Positions 21,651 to 37,186 of a stretch of 64,000 nt of DNA are shown piece after piece. The notes under the pieces were generated by a model that was not told where the DNA came from, did no database searches, and worked only from the letters and a program-made list of their open reading frames with translations. This DNA is from Clusia tigrina (Eukaryota; Arthropoda; Insecta; Diptera; Clusiidae), in assembly GCA_920105625.2 (NCBI GenBank), contig OV050030.1:151707988-151771987 (forward strand). The letters are read 5' to 3'. Position numbers and translations under genes: made by a program. Every line of letters begins with the position of its first letter. The first letter of the stretch is position 1.

Positions 21651-22420
21651 ATCCATCTGCCGATAAGTTCTCTAAGCAATTACTGAAAATTGGGAATGGT
21701 GCGATGCCTGCTGACGAAACTGGATTGATAACATTGCCAACTGATTATTGCCGTTTTGTACAGTCAAAAGAGGATTTGATTCAACGTGTTTTCACTAACA
21801 TAGCACAACAGTATAAATGCCATGCATGGTTGAGTGATAGAGCAATTTTAGCGGCTAAGAACAAAGATGTTAGAGAATTAATCATGGCTATACAATCCAA
21901 GATTCCAGGCGACTTAATTTCGTGCAAGTCTGAGGATACTGTTACCAATGAACAAGAAATTGTCAATTATCCAACAGAATTTTTAAATTCGTTAGATTTA
22001 CCAGGATCGCCTCCGCATAATCTTCAATTGAAAGTTGGCGTCACTATCATTATGCTACACAATATTAATCAACTCCGTTTGTGTAATGGTACAATCTACT
22101 ATTTTAACTGGGAAATTCAAAGGCGAAGATATATTCATTCCACGCATCCCAATCGTTCCATCTGATACGCCATTTGAATTTAAACGACTTCAGTTTCCTA
22201 TTTGCCTTGCGTTTGCGGTTACTATTAATAAAGCGCAAGGCCAATCGTTGGGAATTTTTGGATTGAATTTAGAGAATTAAGTTTTCTCATGTGGACAACT
22301 GTATGTTGCTCTGTTCGCGTGTTGGCAAACCATCGGTTTTGTATATTTACACCGAAAGTGGACAAACAAAAAATGTTGTGTACCACAGAGCTTTACAATA
22401 AAAACTATTTAACACTGATT
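21651..22420 (+). pseudogene. Helitron helicase, C-terminal part
   Basis: Continues the helicase after the LINE: FSKQLLKIGNGAMP, then LITLPTDYC (21725), NLQLKVGVTIIMLHNINQ (22020), LTGKFKGEDIFIPRIP (22100), and the motif [10 protein letters not shown] (22227), the conserved C-terminal helicase motif. Frame changes lie near 22060-22100 and a stop at 22278. The region between Walker B and this part is shortened relative to relatives. Confidence 0.85.
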
Positions 22421-22462
22421 AAAATGAACTTTGAATTGATTTTATATTTTTCTATTTTGTTT

Positions 22463-25822
<3,360 letters not shown>

Positions 25823-25912
25823 AAAATGAAAACAGCTCGGGATGCCTGGGAATCGGATCGATATTTTCGGACGTTCGTCCAGCTCTAACGCAGCAGTTAG
25901 AAAGGAAAGAAT

Positions 25913-26605
25913 GAACGGACCGGAAACACGATGTCCGTCATTCGGCAGCCAACAAACAGGCTAGTTCCACTTGCCATGAACATGAGGTGCGGCAGTGGCA
26001 ACGCGTCAATAGATGGCGCGCAGAACCAACACCTGCTGGCGGCGCCGTAAATTTTTCACAAATATCCGACATATTGCTGGTGAGGATAATGTGGTGGCCG
26101 ATGCGCTCTCCAGAATCCATGCAATCGACATTCTTGTTTTCATCAGCACGCAGGAGCTAAGCGCTGCATAGCAAGATTACGACGAACTTCAAGACATCAT
26201 AGAAAGCCCGGATAGAACTTCACTGAAATTATGCAGGTTGCGGATAAATGGATCAGATGACCTGGTATATTGCGATTGTTCTGGACCTACGATTCGACCA
26301 TACACATCTAAAAAAAATCTTTTTTCACATTTATAACAATTTGATTTTGTTCGTGGATTAATATTTTATTGCATAGCGCTGATTGGATTTCAATAATCTC
26401 GCTATAAAACTTTTCAACAGATTTACCAAATTGGCGTGCACTGTGTAAATCTCGAATAACAGAAGTTTCTGAACGGACCGGAAACACGATGTCCGTCATT
26501 CGGCAGCCAACAAACAGGCCAGATCCGCTTGCCATGAATACGAGGTGCGGCAGTGGCAACGCGTCAATAGATGGCGCGCAGAACCAAAACCTGCTGTCGG
26601 CGCCG
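25913..26605. repeat. 135-bp direct repeat bracketing a 423-bp chimeric insert
   Basis: GAACGGACCGGAAACACGAT starts both arms (25913-26047 and 26471-26605), which end GGCGCCG. The insert (26048-26470) holds a CsRn1-like RNase H-integrase linker (NVVADALSRI) fused to minus-strand errantivirus gag. It is a near copy of about 28550-28970, including the same fusion point. The arms probably belong to the CsRn1-like LTR. Between 25823 and 25912 I see nothing recognisable. Confidence 0.7.
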
Positions 26606-26843
26606 CACCCGACAAATTGGTGGTGGTAGTGATGTCGCCATGTGGGCACTTGAGTTTGCTTGCTACGCTATCTGTTTATGAAAACCTACTTTTTCATACT
26701 CATTCTGACAAATAAAATTCGGTGACTTTTTGAGTGGGATTTTCGACTGGCGCAGCGTCTCTCGATCATTTCCGTTTTAGTTTAATTTTAAGTTTAATAA
26801 ATAGATTAATTATCTCATATTTTCTCATACAAGTCGCTATAAG

Positions 26844-26861
26844 TGGTGACCCCGACGTGAT
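26844..26861 (+). other. primer binding site, tRNA-Trp type
   Basis: TGGTGACCCCGACGTGAT is complementary to the 3' end of insect tRNA-Trp and is the characteristic site of CsRn1-like elements. Confidence 0.85.
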
Positions 26862-26952
26862 CTGCGTATCATACGAAAGGGGTGCTTTCGACTAAATTTC
26901 ATATTTGTATGTTTGCGAGTCATTAACCACAAATTTTGCTTTTCTTTTAAAC

Positions 26953-27400
26953 ATGACTTTGCAGCATTCTCCAGTTAAGGACTCTGGTACTTTAGCCCTG
27001 AGTGAAAACAGTGATGAAATTGCGAGCAAACCTTCGACTTCCATGTTTGCATCGGATGTTCAGGGTGCACGCGCTGTGGTTAAGCTTCCAAGCCCATTCT
27101 GGCGGACAACCCAAGCCGATATTTCACTGTTGCTGAAAAAAAAAATAGAAATGCACCGAATTGTTTTAAATGAATCAAAATACCGGTATATTGCTGTATA
27201 TAGTCAATGAAATTAGTCAGCTTATGGCAGCGATTGAGAAGCTGTCTAAGCAAGCAAACCAGCTTGGTCAATTTCGTGGCCATAGCAGTAGTCGCCTGAG
27301 GTCAGTAAAGGCGACGGGTTTTGTTCTTACCATCAAAGGTTCGGCTCAAAGGCTCGCAAGTGCCGTGCTCCATACAACTGGGAGCGTTCTCTAAACTAAA
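26953..27400 (+). pseudogene. gag: gag remnant of the CsRn1-like element
   Basis: ATG at 26953 begins MTLQHSPVKDSGTLAL and the frame runs to 27210. AVVKLPSPFWRT (27070) is the conserved N-terminal capsid motif of this clade. An A-run near 27138 causes a frame break. A later piece (27200-27290, ISQLMAAIEKLSKQANQL) matches the usual coiled segment. The capsid middle is missing. The zinc-finger-like Cys/His stretch near 27310-27375 is split over frames. Confidence 0.7.
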
Positions 27401-27402
27401 CA

Positions 27403-28490
27403 TGCCGGCGCTTATTCAGGCGGCTGACGGCACCGAGCAAATGTCAAAACTACTCAAAGTACGAGACAAAAAAGGCATTTGGTTTTTAGTTGACACCGCT
27501 GCTGACGTCTCGGTTCTACCCAAAAGCACAAATAAACCGCAAACAAATTATTTACAGCAAACGGTTCGTGCATCGACACTTTCGGCACTAAAAGATTGAT
27601 ACTCGACCTAGGACTTCGTCGTGAGGTTCCTTGGGCGTTCATCAGCAAATGTATCGTTACCAATTCTGGGCGCGGACTTCATCCATCACTACGGACTTGT
27701 TGTCAGACTAAAAAAAAACGGATTTAGGATCCCGTCACACAAATTCACGATTGTTTGCTGCCAGATAACTCTAATCAACCACCTGTTTATACTGTTCATA
27801 AGACAGGTCGGTACGCTCATATCGTACAAGAGTTCCCGTCAATAACTACAGTAGCAAACCGCAGCATTGCTGAGAGCTCCGTGCAACATCATATCATTAT
27901 GAGGCGCCATCCAGTAGCTGAACGTGCACGTAAACTAGTGACAAGTTCGAAGCTGCTCGCGATGAGTTCATAAAAATGGGCCTCACCGCTCCATATGGTA
28001 AAAAAGAGTTAAAGTGACTGGTGTCCTTATGGTGACTACCGCACTGAGAACCGACGAAAAGTAGCAGTAATTACACCTTTCGGTCTATTCGAGTTTAATG
28101 TGATGACATTCCGCTTGTGCAACACCGCACAAAGCATGCAATGTTTCATGGATACGGTTCTCCACGGATTTGATTTTTGTCATTGCTACATAGTTGATAT
28201 TCTTATTGCATCGCGAGATGACAACGAAAACAATCAGCATCTGCGCTTGGTACTCGAAACACCCAACAAATTCGGACCTGTACTCAATATCGCCAAATGT
28301 CTCTCCGGCTAGCCACAAGTTCGCTATATTGGTCATACTCTAACTCAAAATGGCATACGTACACCAGATGATACCGTTTAGGTCATCAAAGATTATCCGA
28401 AGCCAGAAACTGTCGACAAGTTGCGAAAATTCCTTGGAACTTGGAATTTTTACCGATCTTTTATTCCACATGCCGCCCTTAGTTTATGCG
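27403..28490 (+). pseudogene. pol: pol remnant of the CsRn1-like element: protease and RT
   Basis: Protease region WFLVDTAADVSVLP (27480) has Ala in place of the catalytic-loop Gly of DTG. ILGADFIHHYGL (27663) marks the protease end. RT pieces: TPFGLFEFNVMTFRLCN (28074), the active site CYIVDILIAS (28185-28214), where the first Asp of the usual YIDD is Val, and VRYIGHTLTQNGIR (28320). Frame breaks near 27600, 27970, 28020, 28311 and 28380. The frame is lost near 28480 before RNase H. Inactive. Confidence 0.8.
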
Positions 28491-28811
28491 TTCGCTCAAA
28501 AATCCAGCCATGCGTCTGAAAGAGTGGCAAGACAGCTTGAAGAAATTGGTAAATTTTCCACAAATATCCGACACATTGCTGGTTTGGATAATGTGGTGGC
28601 CGATGCGCTCTCCAGAATCCATTCAATCGACATTCTTGTTTTCATCAGCACGCAGGAGCTAAGCGCTGCATAGCAAGATTACGACGAACTTCAAGACTTC
28701 ATAGCAAGCCCGGATAGAACTTCACTGAAATTACGCAGGTTGCGGATAAATGGATCAGATGACCTGGTATATTGCGATTGTTCTGGACCTACGATTCGAC
28801 CATACACATCT
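28490..28811 (+). pseudogene. pol: RNase H-integrase linker and integrase N-terminus of the CsRn1-like element
   Basis: After a deletion that removes most of RNase H, residues IRHIAGLDNVVADALSRIHS (28565-28620) and a segment like LRRLRINGSDDLVYCDCSG (28735-28790) match the linker and start of integrase. The sequence ends at the junction with minus-strand gag at 28811. The same stretch is duplicated at 26048-26470. Confidence 0.75.
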
Positions 28812-29463
28812 AAAAAAACATCTTTTTCGCTTTTATAACAATTTGATTTTGTTCGTGGATTAATATTTTATTGCATAGCGCTGATTGGATTTCAATAATC
28901 TCGCTATAAAACTTTTCAACAGTTTTACCAAATTGGCGTGCACTGTGTAAATCTCGAATAACAGAAGTTTCTATACGTTTGTCCGAGTAGTGAAGTATTA
29001 AATTTTCTTTTATTTTATCCCAATTTAGAGGTGTGCCATACATATTAAGGACTTCATTCGCTTGTCTCTCAATTTTGTTGCGAATTGCTCTCAAGAGAAT
29101 TTGCCCATGTGGTGTGTTGTTCGCGTTTCTAATGTAGAGAAGAAGCTCCTCTACATTATTTATAAACTCGTGCAATAACGTCGCATTACCATCAAATTTA
29201 GGTAAGTCCATAATAGCATCAGGAATTCGCAAGGAATTGAATATATTGACTGACATTGTAATGAAACCGGCCGGACCTGGTTTTTCGTTATTTAAAGACA
29301 TCGAGTTGCTTTTGTCAAGAAGTATATTTGTAGCCGAAATTTGCAGTGCCTCAGTATGCTCCAAACGGCTACCAACTTCGGCTTCTTTTGTAATTGAATT
29401 AAGGCTTCTACTTCTGAGCAAATTCGGAATAATATATGGGAAAAAATTGTTTCCGTTGATCAC
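28812..29463 (-). pseudogene. gag: errantivirus-like gag, N-terminal two thirds (copy M1)
   Basis: Starts MINGNNFFPYIIPNLLRSRS at 29463 and stays open for 217 codons: Ser/Asn-rich leader, FNSLRIPDAIMDLPKFDGN, then EFINNVEELLLYI and SDKRIETSVIRDLHSARQF. It is the best preserved gag of this family here: the Gln codon (PHGQILL) that is a stop in the copies near 36830 and 45857 is intact. It is cut at 28812 by fusion with CsRn1-like sequence, losing the capsid end and the tail. Confidence 0.85.
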
Positions 29464-30786
29464 TCCTTCTAGTTATTAAATCACGAGAATTTTTTAAAAT
29501 CTTGTAGGGATTCCATCCAGTTTCAACATATTTTTAATATTTGAATAGTATTTGAATTTAATTTTTTTTTATCCTTTTGATTAGTAATAAATCGTGGATA
29601 TTTATTTTAGTTACAAACTGCAGGGTCCCGTGGTTATCGCATTCTCGGTATCTTTGTTATAAATTTTGATTTTAATACACCTTAACTTCACTTTTTAATT
29701 CTTAATTCTCTTTATTTTATTTCATACTTTTATTTCAAAATTTTAGTACAATTTTCAATACAAAAAATTTCTTTATAAAAAATATATATTTTATTTCAAC
29801 TTACGCAAGAGCAATGCACCCAAGTAAAATAGTTATATTTTCCATCTGTGCAGCGAATTGAATTTTTGTAGAACCTGATTCAGTCAGTCCTAGCACATTC
29901 GCTGGTATCGTGCAAATACTGATGTGCCTTCAGTACCAAGTTTTACTTGTTAACACTATGTTGTGTGGTCTCCGTTGGGACGGAGTTCTTTAATTTTTGG
30001 ACTTGAAATTCCCCGGTTTCGCCGCGTTCTCTAAACACTGATATGGCGTCAGTGCCAATTTTAAGTTTGGAATAGAGGTGTTTTTTGTAATATCGATAAA
30101 CCGATATTTAGTCTCCGTCTAATGATATGCCGTCACTTTATAACTTTGCCTTTACACTTTAAGCACGACGAACAGTAAGTAGGCCGTACGAATGCGCTAG
30201 ATAAGTTCTCCACTGGTGGAACTTATAAAAAAAAAATGTATTCAAGAAAAAACGTTGATGTTAACAGTTCAAAAGTCAGTTTAATTCTGATTTCTTAAAT
30301 CTACTTTACATTCCTTCAAACTTCAGACTTATCCTAGTTTATAATAAATGCTTATGCTAGATAATTAAATTCAAACTAACAATATTTAAATAACTTAAAA
30401 ATAATTTATGTGTAAACAATATTTTAATAAGCTAATCAAATAATTTATGTGGAAATAAAAACTTACGTTGAGTCTGCGTCTGATTGCATGACCTGTTTAT
30501 ACTACGGCAATTGGTATCGGATGTCCATTGCTTTGTTGTTTTTGTTGCTATTGCTGCATATGAAGTTGTGCTGTGAGTGTTGTTGGTATTCGTTATTGTT
30601 GTTGTAATTATTGGATTACGTTGTTGTTGTTGTAATTATTGGATTACGTTGTTTTTGTTTCTAGTATTGGTTTGTGTGGGCTCTGCTGCTGCTGTTGTTA
30701 TTATAGATCTATTGGTGTTGTTGTTATTGTTGTTCTGCTGTTGTTGTTGTTATTGTTGTTGTTGTTGTTCGAGGGGCTGTGTATAT
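29464..30786 (-). repeat. leader and LTR-like region of the errantivirus-like family (copy M1)
   Basis: On the minus strand, sequence after the env polypurine tract (about 30786-30800) begins with a CAA-rich run (30540-30770), typical of an LTR start here, and leads through AT-rich DNA to the gag start. The part nearest gag (29464-29640) matches the leader at 37187-37357 and 46214-46384. No clear primer site was found, so the LTR end (around 30045) is a guess. Confidence 0.4.
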
Positions 30787-31181
30787 AATTCCTCTCCCTT
30801 AGAGTAAAGCGAGGGCCACAAGGATTCCAATGGGTAAGGAGCGCTAATCTGGATCTTCCTAGGGTTGTAGTTGGGGATGATTTTTGGAGTTTTGTATTTC
30901 AGCATCAGTGCCAATTATGCAAAAGTTAACGCTACGATAACTATGGTAATGTTAGTATGGTTGTATGCAAGTTGTCGGTTATTGTTGTTGTATAAAACCG
31001 TGATTTCTTTTTTGATGTCAAATTGGTATTGGCTTAGTTTGTGTAGACTTGGAACATCAACTGTAGTTTTGGGTTCCACTTCAACTTGTAGGGATGGAAC
31101 AATGTGAATTTCGTCCCAATAATTGTTCGGATTGTCTGTGTAAGTGATGTCGTTTATTTCGATTTCGCAGATTTTGTAGTG
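30787..31181 (-). pseudogene. env: env C-terminal fragment (copy M1)
   Basis: On the minus strand the frame gives the membrane-proximal ectodomain with YTDNPNNYWDEIHIVPS, a hydrophobic stretch NITIVIVALTF serving as the transmembrane segment, and a short cytoplasmic tail. It ends at a polypurine tract AAGGGAGAGG. Its upstream end is the TA duplication of the mariner at 31182-31183. A related copy is inverted at 55779-56174. Confidence 0.7.
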
Positions 31182-31183
31182 TA

Positions 31184-32297
31184 TAAGGGGTACTATTTAT
31201 ATTTAGGGCACTGGCAACACTAATGTCAATAGCCAAAATCTGGCCACACCATAATAAAGTTTGACACTTTTTAGCATGAACGTACTCACAGCGTGTAGAT
31301 GTACAAGTGCCATTTGTTTTTTGTTTACAGTGAGATAAGAAAATCAATTTGGCCAAAAAATGGAAATTTCAAGAGAAGGTTTTCGTTTGATTATTTTTCA
31401 AAACTTTCGACGTGAATTATCTCAACAAGAATATGTCGATGAACTCAGTTCATTGTATGGCGATAAAGCACCATCAAAAACCATAGTATATCGCTGGTAT
31501 AGTGAATTCAATCGTGGTCGTAGTTCAATCGCCGACGAATTCCATGAAGGTCGTCCAAAATCGGTTGTTGTGCCACAAAACATCTATGCAGTGCGTGAAC
31601 TGATGATGCAAGATCGTCATGTAATATATCGTGAGATAGAGGACACCTTGGGCATTACTTTCACTTCCATACATTCAATATTGCATGAATATTTGGCTGT
31701 AAAAAAGATTTGTTCGCGTTGAATCCCACATTACTTGACAATCGCTCAAAAAAGACTCGTGTCAATTGGTTTAAGGAAATTATTAAAAAGTTTGACCGTG
31801 GTCCTCCAAACACGTGTATAAAATCGTAACAGGTGCCGAATCATGGATATATGCGTATGATCGTGTGGGTATTCCAAGACGAGCTAAATCCAACAAAAGA
31901 TGTTCTTGGAAGAAGCACATCGAAGCAAATGGTCGCCTGTTTCTTCGGCCGAATGGGTCATGTGGCCACTATTCCGCTTGAGCAATGTAGGACGGTCAAT
32001 TTTGAGTGGTACACGACCATTGGTTTGCCGAAAGTCTTCGGAGAAATTCGTAAATCCAACCACCAAAGACGAATCATTCTCCATCATGACAATGCGAGAT
32101 CTCGCTCATCTCGTCAAACAGGTGAATTTTTGAGCAGTCAAAACATCGAATTGATGATTCATCCTCCGAACAGTCCTGATTTGGCACCCAATGACTTCTT
32201 CTTGTTCCCGAATATTAAAGGTAAACTCCGTGGTCAACGATTTACGAGCGCCGAAGAAGCAGTTAAAGCGTTCAAAAACCATGTTTTGGAGGTATCT
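31184..32297 (+). mobile_element. mariner copy A (DD34D type), 3'-truncated, inserted in env
   Basis: Left ITR begins TAAGGGGTACTATTTATATT after a TA at 31182-31183. Its right end is lost: transposase sequence joins env directly at 32297/32298. The ITR differs from the mariner at 9935, so this is another mariner lineage. Copies B, C and D of the same lineage occur at 39558, 54518 and 56177. Confidence 0.88.
31360..32297 (+). pseudogene. mariner transposase, copy A
   Basis: Starts MEISREGFRLIIFQNFRREL at 31360 with two helix-turn-helix regions. Trp in the usual CSRWIPH is a TGA stop (31720-31722). The first catalytic position reads TGAESW, with Ala in place of Asp (about 31834). The second motif is HHDN (32083) and the third SPDLAPND (32173), with 34 residues between, so DD34D. 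Frame changes near 31760 and 31960. The C-terminal end is missing. Confidence 0.9.
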
Positions 32298-32930
32298 CAA
32301 GATATTGTATATTTCTTCTAACTCATTTAGGCTCAATATTAATTTAGATATGATGTTTAATTATGCTAGAACTATAGCTTCCCTTATGTCTGTCAAGTGA
32401 TTTGTCAATAAGTCTTATTGTAATTAATTTGATTAATATATTGAAGTTCCATTATCATATCTTCAGTGTTTTTCACTCTAAATAATTATCGCCCAGAATT
32501 TTGTGTTAAAAACTCTTTAATGGTTTTGTTCCTTATTTAAGTGGGAAGTAATGTTTTTGAATCTTTCAATCATCTGCATGTTGGTCTTTTATTGTATTTT
32601 GTAAGTAAGTTTCTCGTTCTTTCAAATTGTCTAAAGTGTTTGTAATTTAGTGTTTAGTGTCTTCAGTTTGAGTTTCGTGTATTTCGAAATTTACAAGTGA
32701 GTTTGTTATATTTTCAATATTGTCAATATATTATATTAGGTCTACTACTATGTGTATTAAATTATTAAAGTTCGTTATTAGTTTTGCAGGTCCTATTCTT
32801 AGAGGTAAAATTCCTTTACTATTTGATGGATCATGTATCTCGAGTAATTGAGCCCAAGTGCTGGTTATTCTAAGTATTAGGAGAGAACAGGAAATATGTA
32901 AAAATAATATATTATTTTATTGGTTCATAC
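32298..32930 (-). pseudogene. env: env N-terminal and central part (copy M2)
   Basis: Minus-strand continuation after the integrase C-terminus. A segment with LPLRIGPAKLITNF near 32780-32820 matches the start region of errantivirus envelopes, but many stops follow. It is truncated by direct fusion to mariner copy A. The copy at 40387-41455 retains about 400 more bases of env. Not translatable. Confidence 0.6.
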
Positions 32931-32934
32931 ATTT

Positions 32935-35860
32935 TTTCTTTTAAATTTTGATTTATGAATTTTTTTTTCGTTGTGATTATTGTTACTTCATTATTTGGTT
33001 TTGCCTTGTGTTTCGAAAAGCGGGGTGTTAATTTATTTCTGCGGCACTCTTTTCGCAAAATTGTCTTTTCAACGTCTACTCGTATTTCTGGTGGTTTTTC
33101 TCTATTTACATTAAGTTTTTCTATTCTATTGCTAAATAAATTTTCTGCTTTATTTGAGGATACAATATATATTGAGGAGACTCATTGAGTTTTTCCAAAT
33201 ATTCATGTTCAGTATTAAAATCAATTTGTGTATTAAATTTGTGCGTTCGGCCAGAAAAGACTTCATATGGTGTGAATTTAGTTGTAGAGTGTGATAAATG
33301 TTGTACGTGATAAATGTTTCTGATAATATTTCATCATGGTCAGATACCTCTGTGATTGATGTTTTCGTGATAATTTCTAATAATTTCGTCTTGTTCTTCA
33401 CTTTGATTTATGTCAATTTATTTGTCCTTATATCGTATTAATTTAAAAATGTTAGAATGTGAAAAATATTTAGAGTGTGTAGATTGTACGATATTAGAAT
33501 GTCGTCACTAGTTAATATAGCGGAAAGTTTATTAGGGGCTAAGTAGTCTTTGAAGATTTCTGTAATCTTTTTTTCGTTAAAATGGTCTCTTCGTATAATT
33601 GGTCTCTTTGGTTTTAAAAATAGTTTCTAAGGTCATAGGCGAACCCATATTGCTTTCCACTAAAATGATTTGAGGATTGGAATCATTTAATAGTCTTTCT
33701 GATACTGCAATACCGTCGCAAAGGTTTTCATCCGATGAGTGGACAGTTGTACCTCGAGGACTTTGATTTGAGATTACATCATTAAGGTTTATGTCAGAAA
33801 AGTTTATATTTTTGTGATTATCAATTTTTACCCGGCATAAGGCATCTGTATTCATATTGCATTTACCTTTTTGATATATAATTTTGTAATCAAATTCTTC
33901 CAACTTAAGCCACCATCTATTGAATTTAGAATTTGGGATTTTAAACCCATTAGCCATGTCAGTGGTCTATGGTCAATTACATTTAGAAATGGCCTGCCTA
34001 ATATGTAAGGTCTAAAATATTTTGTGGAATAGTTCAGTTCCATTTCAGACAAAGTTCGACTAGCAAATAATATTAATTTGTCTGAGCCGACAACGCCTTG
34101 GGACAATATAGCACCTAGTGCTACATTACTAGCATCAGTTGTTAATATAAATGCCTTCGAAAAATCTGGATATTGAATAATTGGACTGTTTATTAGAATA
34201 CTTTTACAGATTTCAACAGTTTTGATAAAATATTCTGTATGCTGTGCTGTTCTCTCTTTTTTAAGGCATTCAGTAAGAGTTTTGACCAACTTTGCGAATT
34301 CCTCAATAAATTTTCTATAATATCCTAATAGACCAAGAAAGGATTTTATTTCTTTTTGTGTTTTGGGTGTTGGGAAGTTTTTAATTGCATTAATCTTATC
34401 CGGGTTTGGTTTAATACCGTCTGTTGTTACCATATGACCCAAAAACGCGATTTATTTTTTCAAAAGTTCTGACTTTTCTATTTGTATCTTGAAATTTGAT
34501 GTGCACAATTTCTCCAAGATTTGTACCTCTAATAAAGTAGAAAATAATATAATAATGCCATCTAAGTATACTAAAAATATTTTTCCAATTAAATCCGTCA
34601 AGACATTGTCCATAATTCTTTGAACTGTGAAAGGAGCGTTCTTAAGACCGAAGGGCATCCGGACATATTCATAGTGGCATCCTTCCACAGTACATGCTGT
34701 TTTTTGAATATCTTAAGGAATCATCTCAGTTTGATGAAATCCACTTGCTAAATCCAAAGCTGAAAAATACATGCATTTTCCTAGCTTATCTAGAATTTCC
34801 GTTATATTAGGTAATGGGTATATGCCCGAAATTGTTGTTTAGTTAAGTTTCCTATAATCTATTACTAATCTCCTTTTCTGCCTTCCACTTGCATCTTTCT
34901 TTTTGGGCAGCACCCAAACTGGAGAGCTCCATGGCTCCATTGGTTTCACAATTCCTTGTTCTAACATACTAGAGATTTGTCTACTAACTGCCTCCTTGTG
35001 TATATATGGATATCTGTACAATTTTGTATGAATTGGTATGTCGTCTATTGTTTTTATACTATGCTTGATCTCGTTCGTAAGTGTAAGAGACTGACCTTCC
35101 TCAAAAAATATGTTATCAAATTCTTTACAAAGTTTTATTAGCGCTTTCCTTTCATTTGAATTTAAATGGTCAGCTCTAGTCAATTCTGATATATTTGCAA
35201 ATTCTATTGATTGGGGTCCTTGAAAATTCCAGTTATTGATTTCGATAGTTCAACTGTACTAACCCAATTTATAGCTTTATAAATCCCTTTTGAAATGCAT
35301 AAATCTGGTGTGAGGTTAGTATATTCAAGCGAAATGTCTCCATTTTGAATATCAACTGGGATTTTAACTATTACTTTTGAGCAAGTAGGTATTATGAGTA
35401 AAGTTTTGGTTTTAATGTTAGAGGTAAAGTGGAGTTTTGTGTGATTAACACCTGATTTACTATGTCAATTTTTGCTCTTAATTGTGTTAAAAGTCCGTCA
35501 AAGTATCCATGAAATTTGAAAATCAGAAACTTAAAGTATCGTAATTGGTTTCAGAGAATATAGGTAGCTTTACTTCCTTGTCCAATCCAAGAAGTCCGTC
35601 AAAGTATCAGAAACTTAAAGTATCCTAATTGGTTAAATTCAGAGAATATAGGTAGCTTTACTTGCTTAGAACTGTAGTGATTATTAATTGTTTGCATTCA
35701 ACTTGATCGTCAGGGTGAATAAAAGCCGGATTAATTAAAGATGCCGATGTAGCAGTGTCTATTAAAAATTGATGTAGTCTGCCAAATGGGGAATTTATAC
35801 TAAGGTATGTTAATTCAGAATCATGTTTATTTATATCTGTGTATCCTGTTGGTTGTATGA
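32935..35860 (-). pseudogene. pol: pol of errantivirus-like copy M2
   Basis: Minus strand, from protease to integrase end. Protease: FLIDTATSASLINPAF (about 35770), with DTA rather than DTG. RT: 35183-34839 ([17 protein letters not shown]), then a stop after YRKLN near 34843. The palm follows at 34688-34452, where the active site reads VYLDGIIIL: the second Asp of YLDD is Gly. RNase H: STDASNVALGAILSQG-type residues (34442-33852). Linker MNTDALCRV (33865). Integrase retains only the C-terminus (33300-32955); about 500 bp carrying the catalytic core, present in copy M3, is deleted at 33342. Confidence 0.85.
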
Positions 35861-35941
35861 GGCACCTGGGTGAAAATTTGGCGCATCCTGTATATTAGCC
35901 GGTTCTTCAAAGCCATCTTGGTATTGATCTATTTGTTGTTG

Positions 35942-37186
35942 TTATCCAATATATGGGGGTGGAATTCTAAAGTTGTTATTTTGGTAAACATTATTCATTT
36001 CTTCAATTTCAAAATTTGGAATTCTATTAGATCGTGTGCATGTGCTTTGATTCCCATTGAAGTTTGATTGTATTGCCGGCTTCCTCATTTGGGTGTATCC
36101 TGAATTTGTGTCCATACACTCAAGTGGCGGTTGTTTCGCTCCGACTGGTTCAATTGGGTTATTATTGAAATTTTCCCTAAATGGATTTCCGACGAAGATA
36201 CCATTGTTTCGCTGATTTCTATTATATGTTGGTATATATTGTGAGTGGCTTAATTGTGGTCTAGTGAACACTGGCTGTTGATTATGTGTTTGATTATATC
36301 TTGATTGGAAAAATCTGGATTGATTGGGATATGGCCTATTGTTTCGATAATAAGAATGTAGTTTATTTTGATTTCAAAATATAGGTTTCTTAGTTTCTCT
36401 ACACATATAGTATATATTTTTTTCTTTTATGCAATTGACAAGTGCCACCGCTAAAGAATCTGGTGAAGTTGCCCTGATTGTTGAGCCTAATGGTTCATTT
36501 AAAGCTGACAGAAATATATTAAGACACATTTCCGCAAATATGTCTTTTTTCGCAATTATAACACTTTGATTTTGTTCGGGGATTAATATTTTATTGCATA
36601 GCGCTGATTGAATTTCAATAATCTCGCTATAAAACTTTTCAACAGTTTTACCAAATTGGCGTGCACTGTGTAAATCTCGAATAACAGAAGTTTCTATACG
36701 TTTGTCCGAGTAGTGAAGTATTAAATTTTCTTTTATTTTATCCCAATTTAGAGGTGTGCCATACATATTAAGGACTTCATTCCCTTGTCCCTCAATGTTG
36801 TTGCGAATTGCTCTCAATAGAATTTACCCAGGTGATGTGTTGTTCGCGGTTCTAATGTGCGGAAGAAGCTCCTCTACATTATTTATAAACTCGTGCAATA
36901 ACCTCGCATTACCATCAAATTTTGGTAAGTCCTTAATATCATCAGGAATTCGCAAGGAATTGAAAATATCGACTGACATTGTATTGAACCCGGACGGACG
37001 TGGTTTTTCGTTATTTAAAGACATCGAGTTGCTTTTGTCAAGAAATATATTTGTAGCCGAAATTTGCAGTGCCTCAGTATGCTCCAAACGGCTACCAATT
37101 TCGGCTTCTTCTGTAATTGAATTAAGGCTTCTACTTCTGAGCAAACTCGGAATAATATATGGGAAAAAATTGTTTCCGTTGATCAC
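35942..37186 (-). pseudogene. gag: gag of errantivirus-like copy M2
   Basis: Start at 37186 as in the other copies. A TAA replaces the Gln codon before ILLRAIRN near 36826 (CAA to TAA), and the same stop occurs in copy M3. The capsid segment continues at 36817-36374. A frame change then leads to the Asn/Arg-rich tail at 36271-35942 (NPFRENFNNNPIEP). No zinc knuckle. The shared stop shows the damage preceded the duplication that made M2 and M3. Confidence 0.85.

Larger units (their letters stand above)
26471..28811 (+). mobile_element. CsRn1-like Ty3/gypsy element, heavily deleted
   Basis: LTR-like region (26471 to about 26841), a tRNA-Trp primer site, gag start, protease, part of RT, then a deletion to the RNase H-integrase linker and the integrase N-terminus. 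Sequence stops at 28811, where a minus-strand errantivirus gag begins. The start of the LTR is uncertain. Every conserved site checked is altered, so it is an old remnant. Confidence 0.75.

Noticed and set aside
30577..30807. Leu/Val/Cys-rich frame
   Set aside because: Translation of a TTG-rich repeat in the LTR-like region of copy M1.
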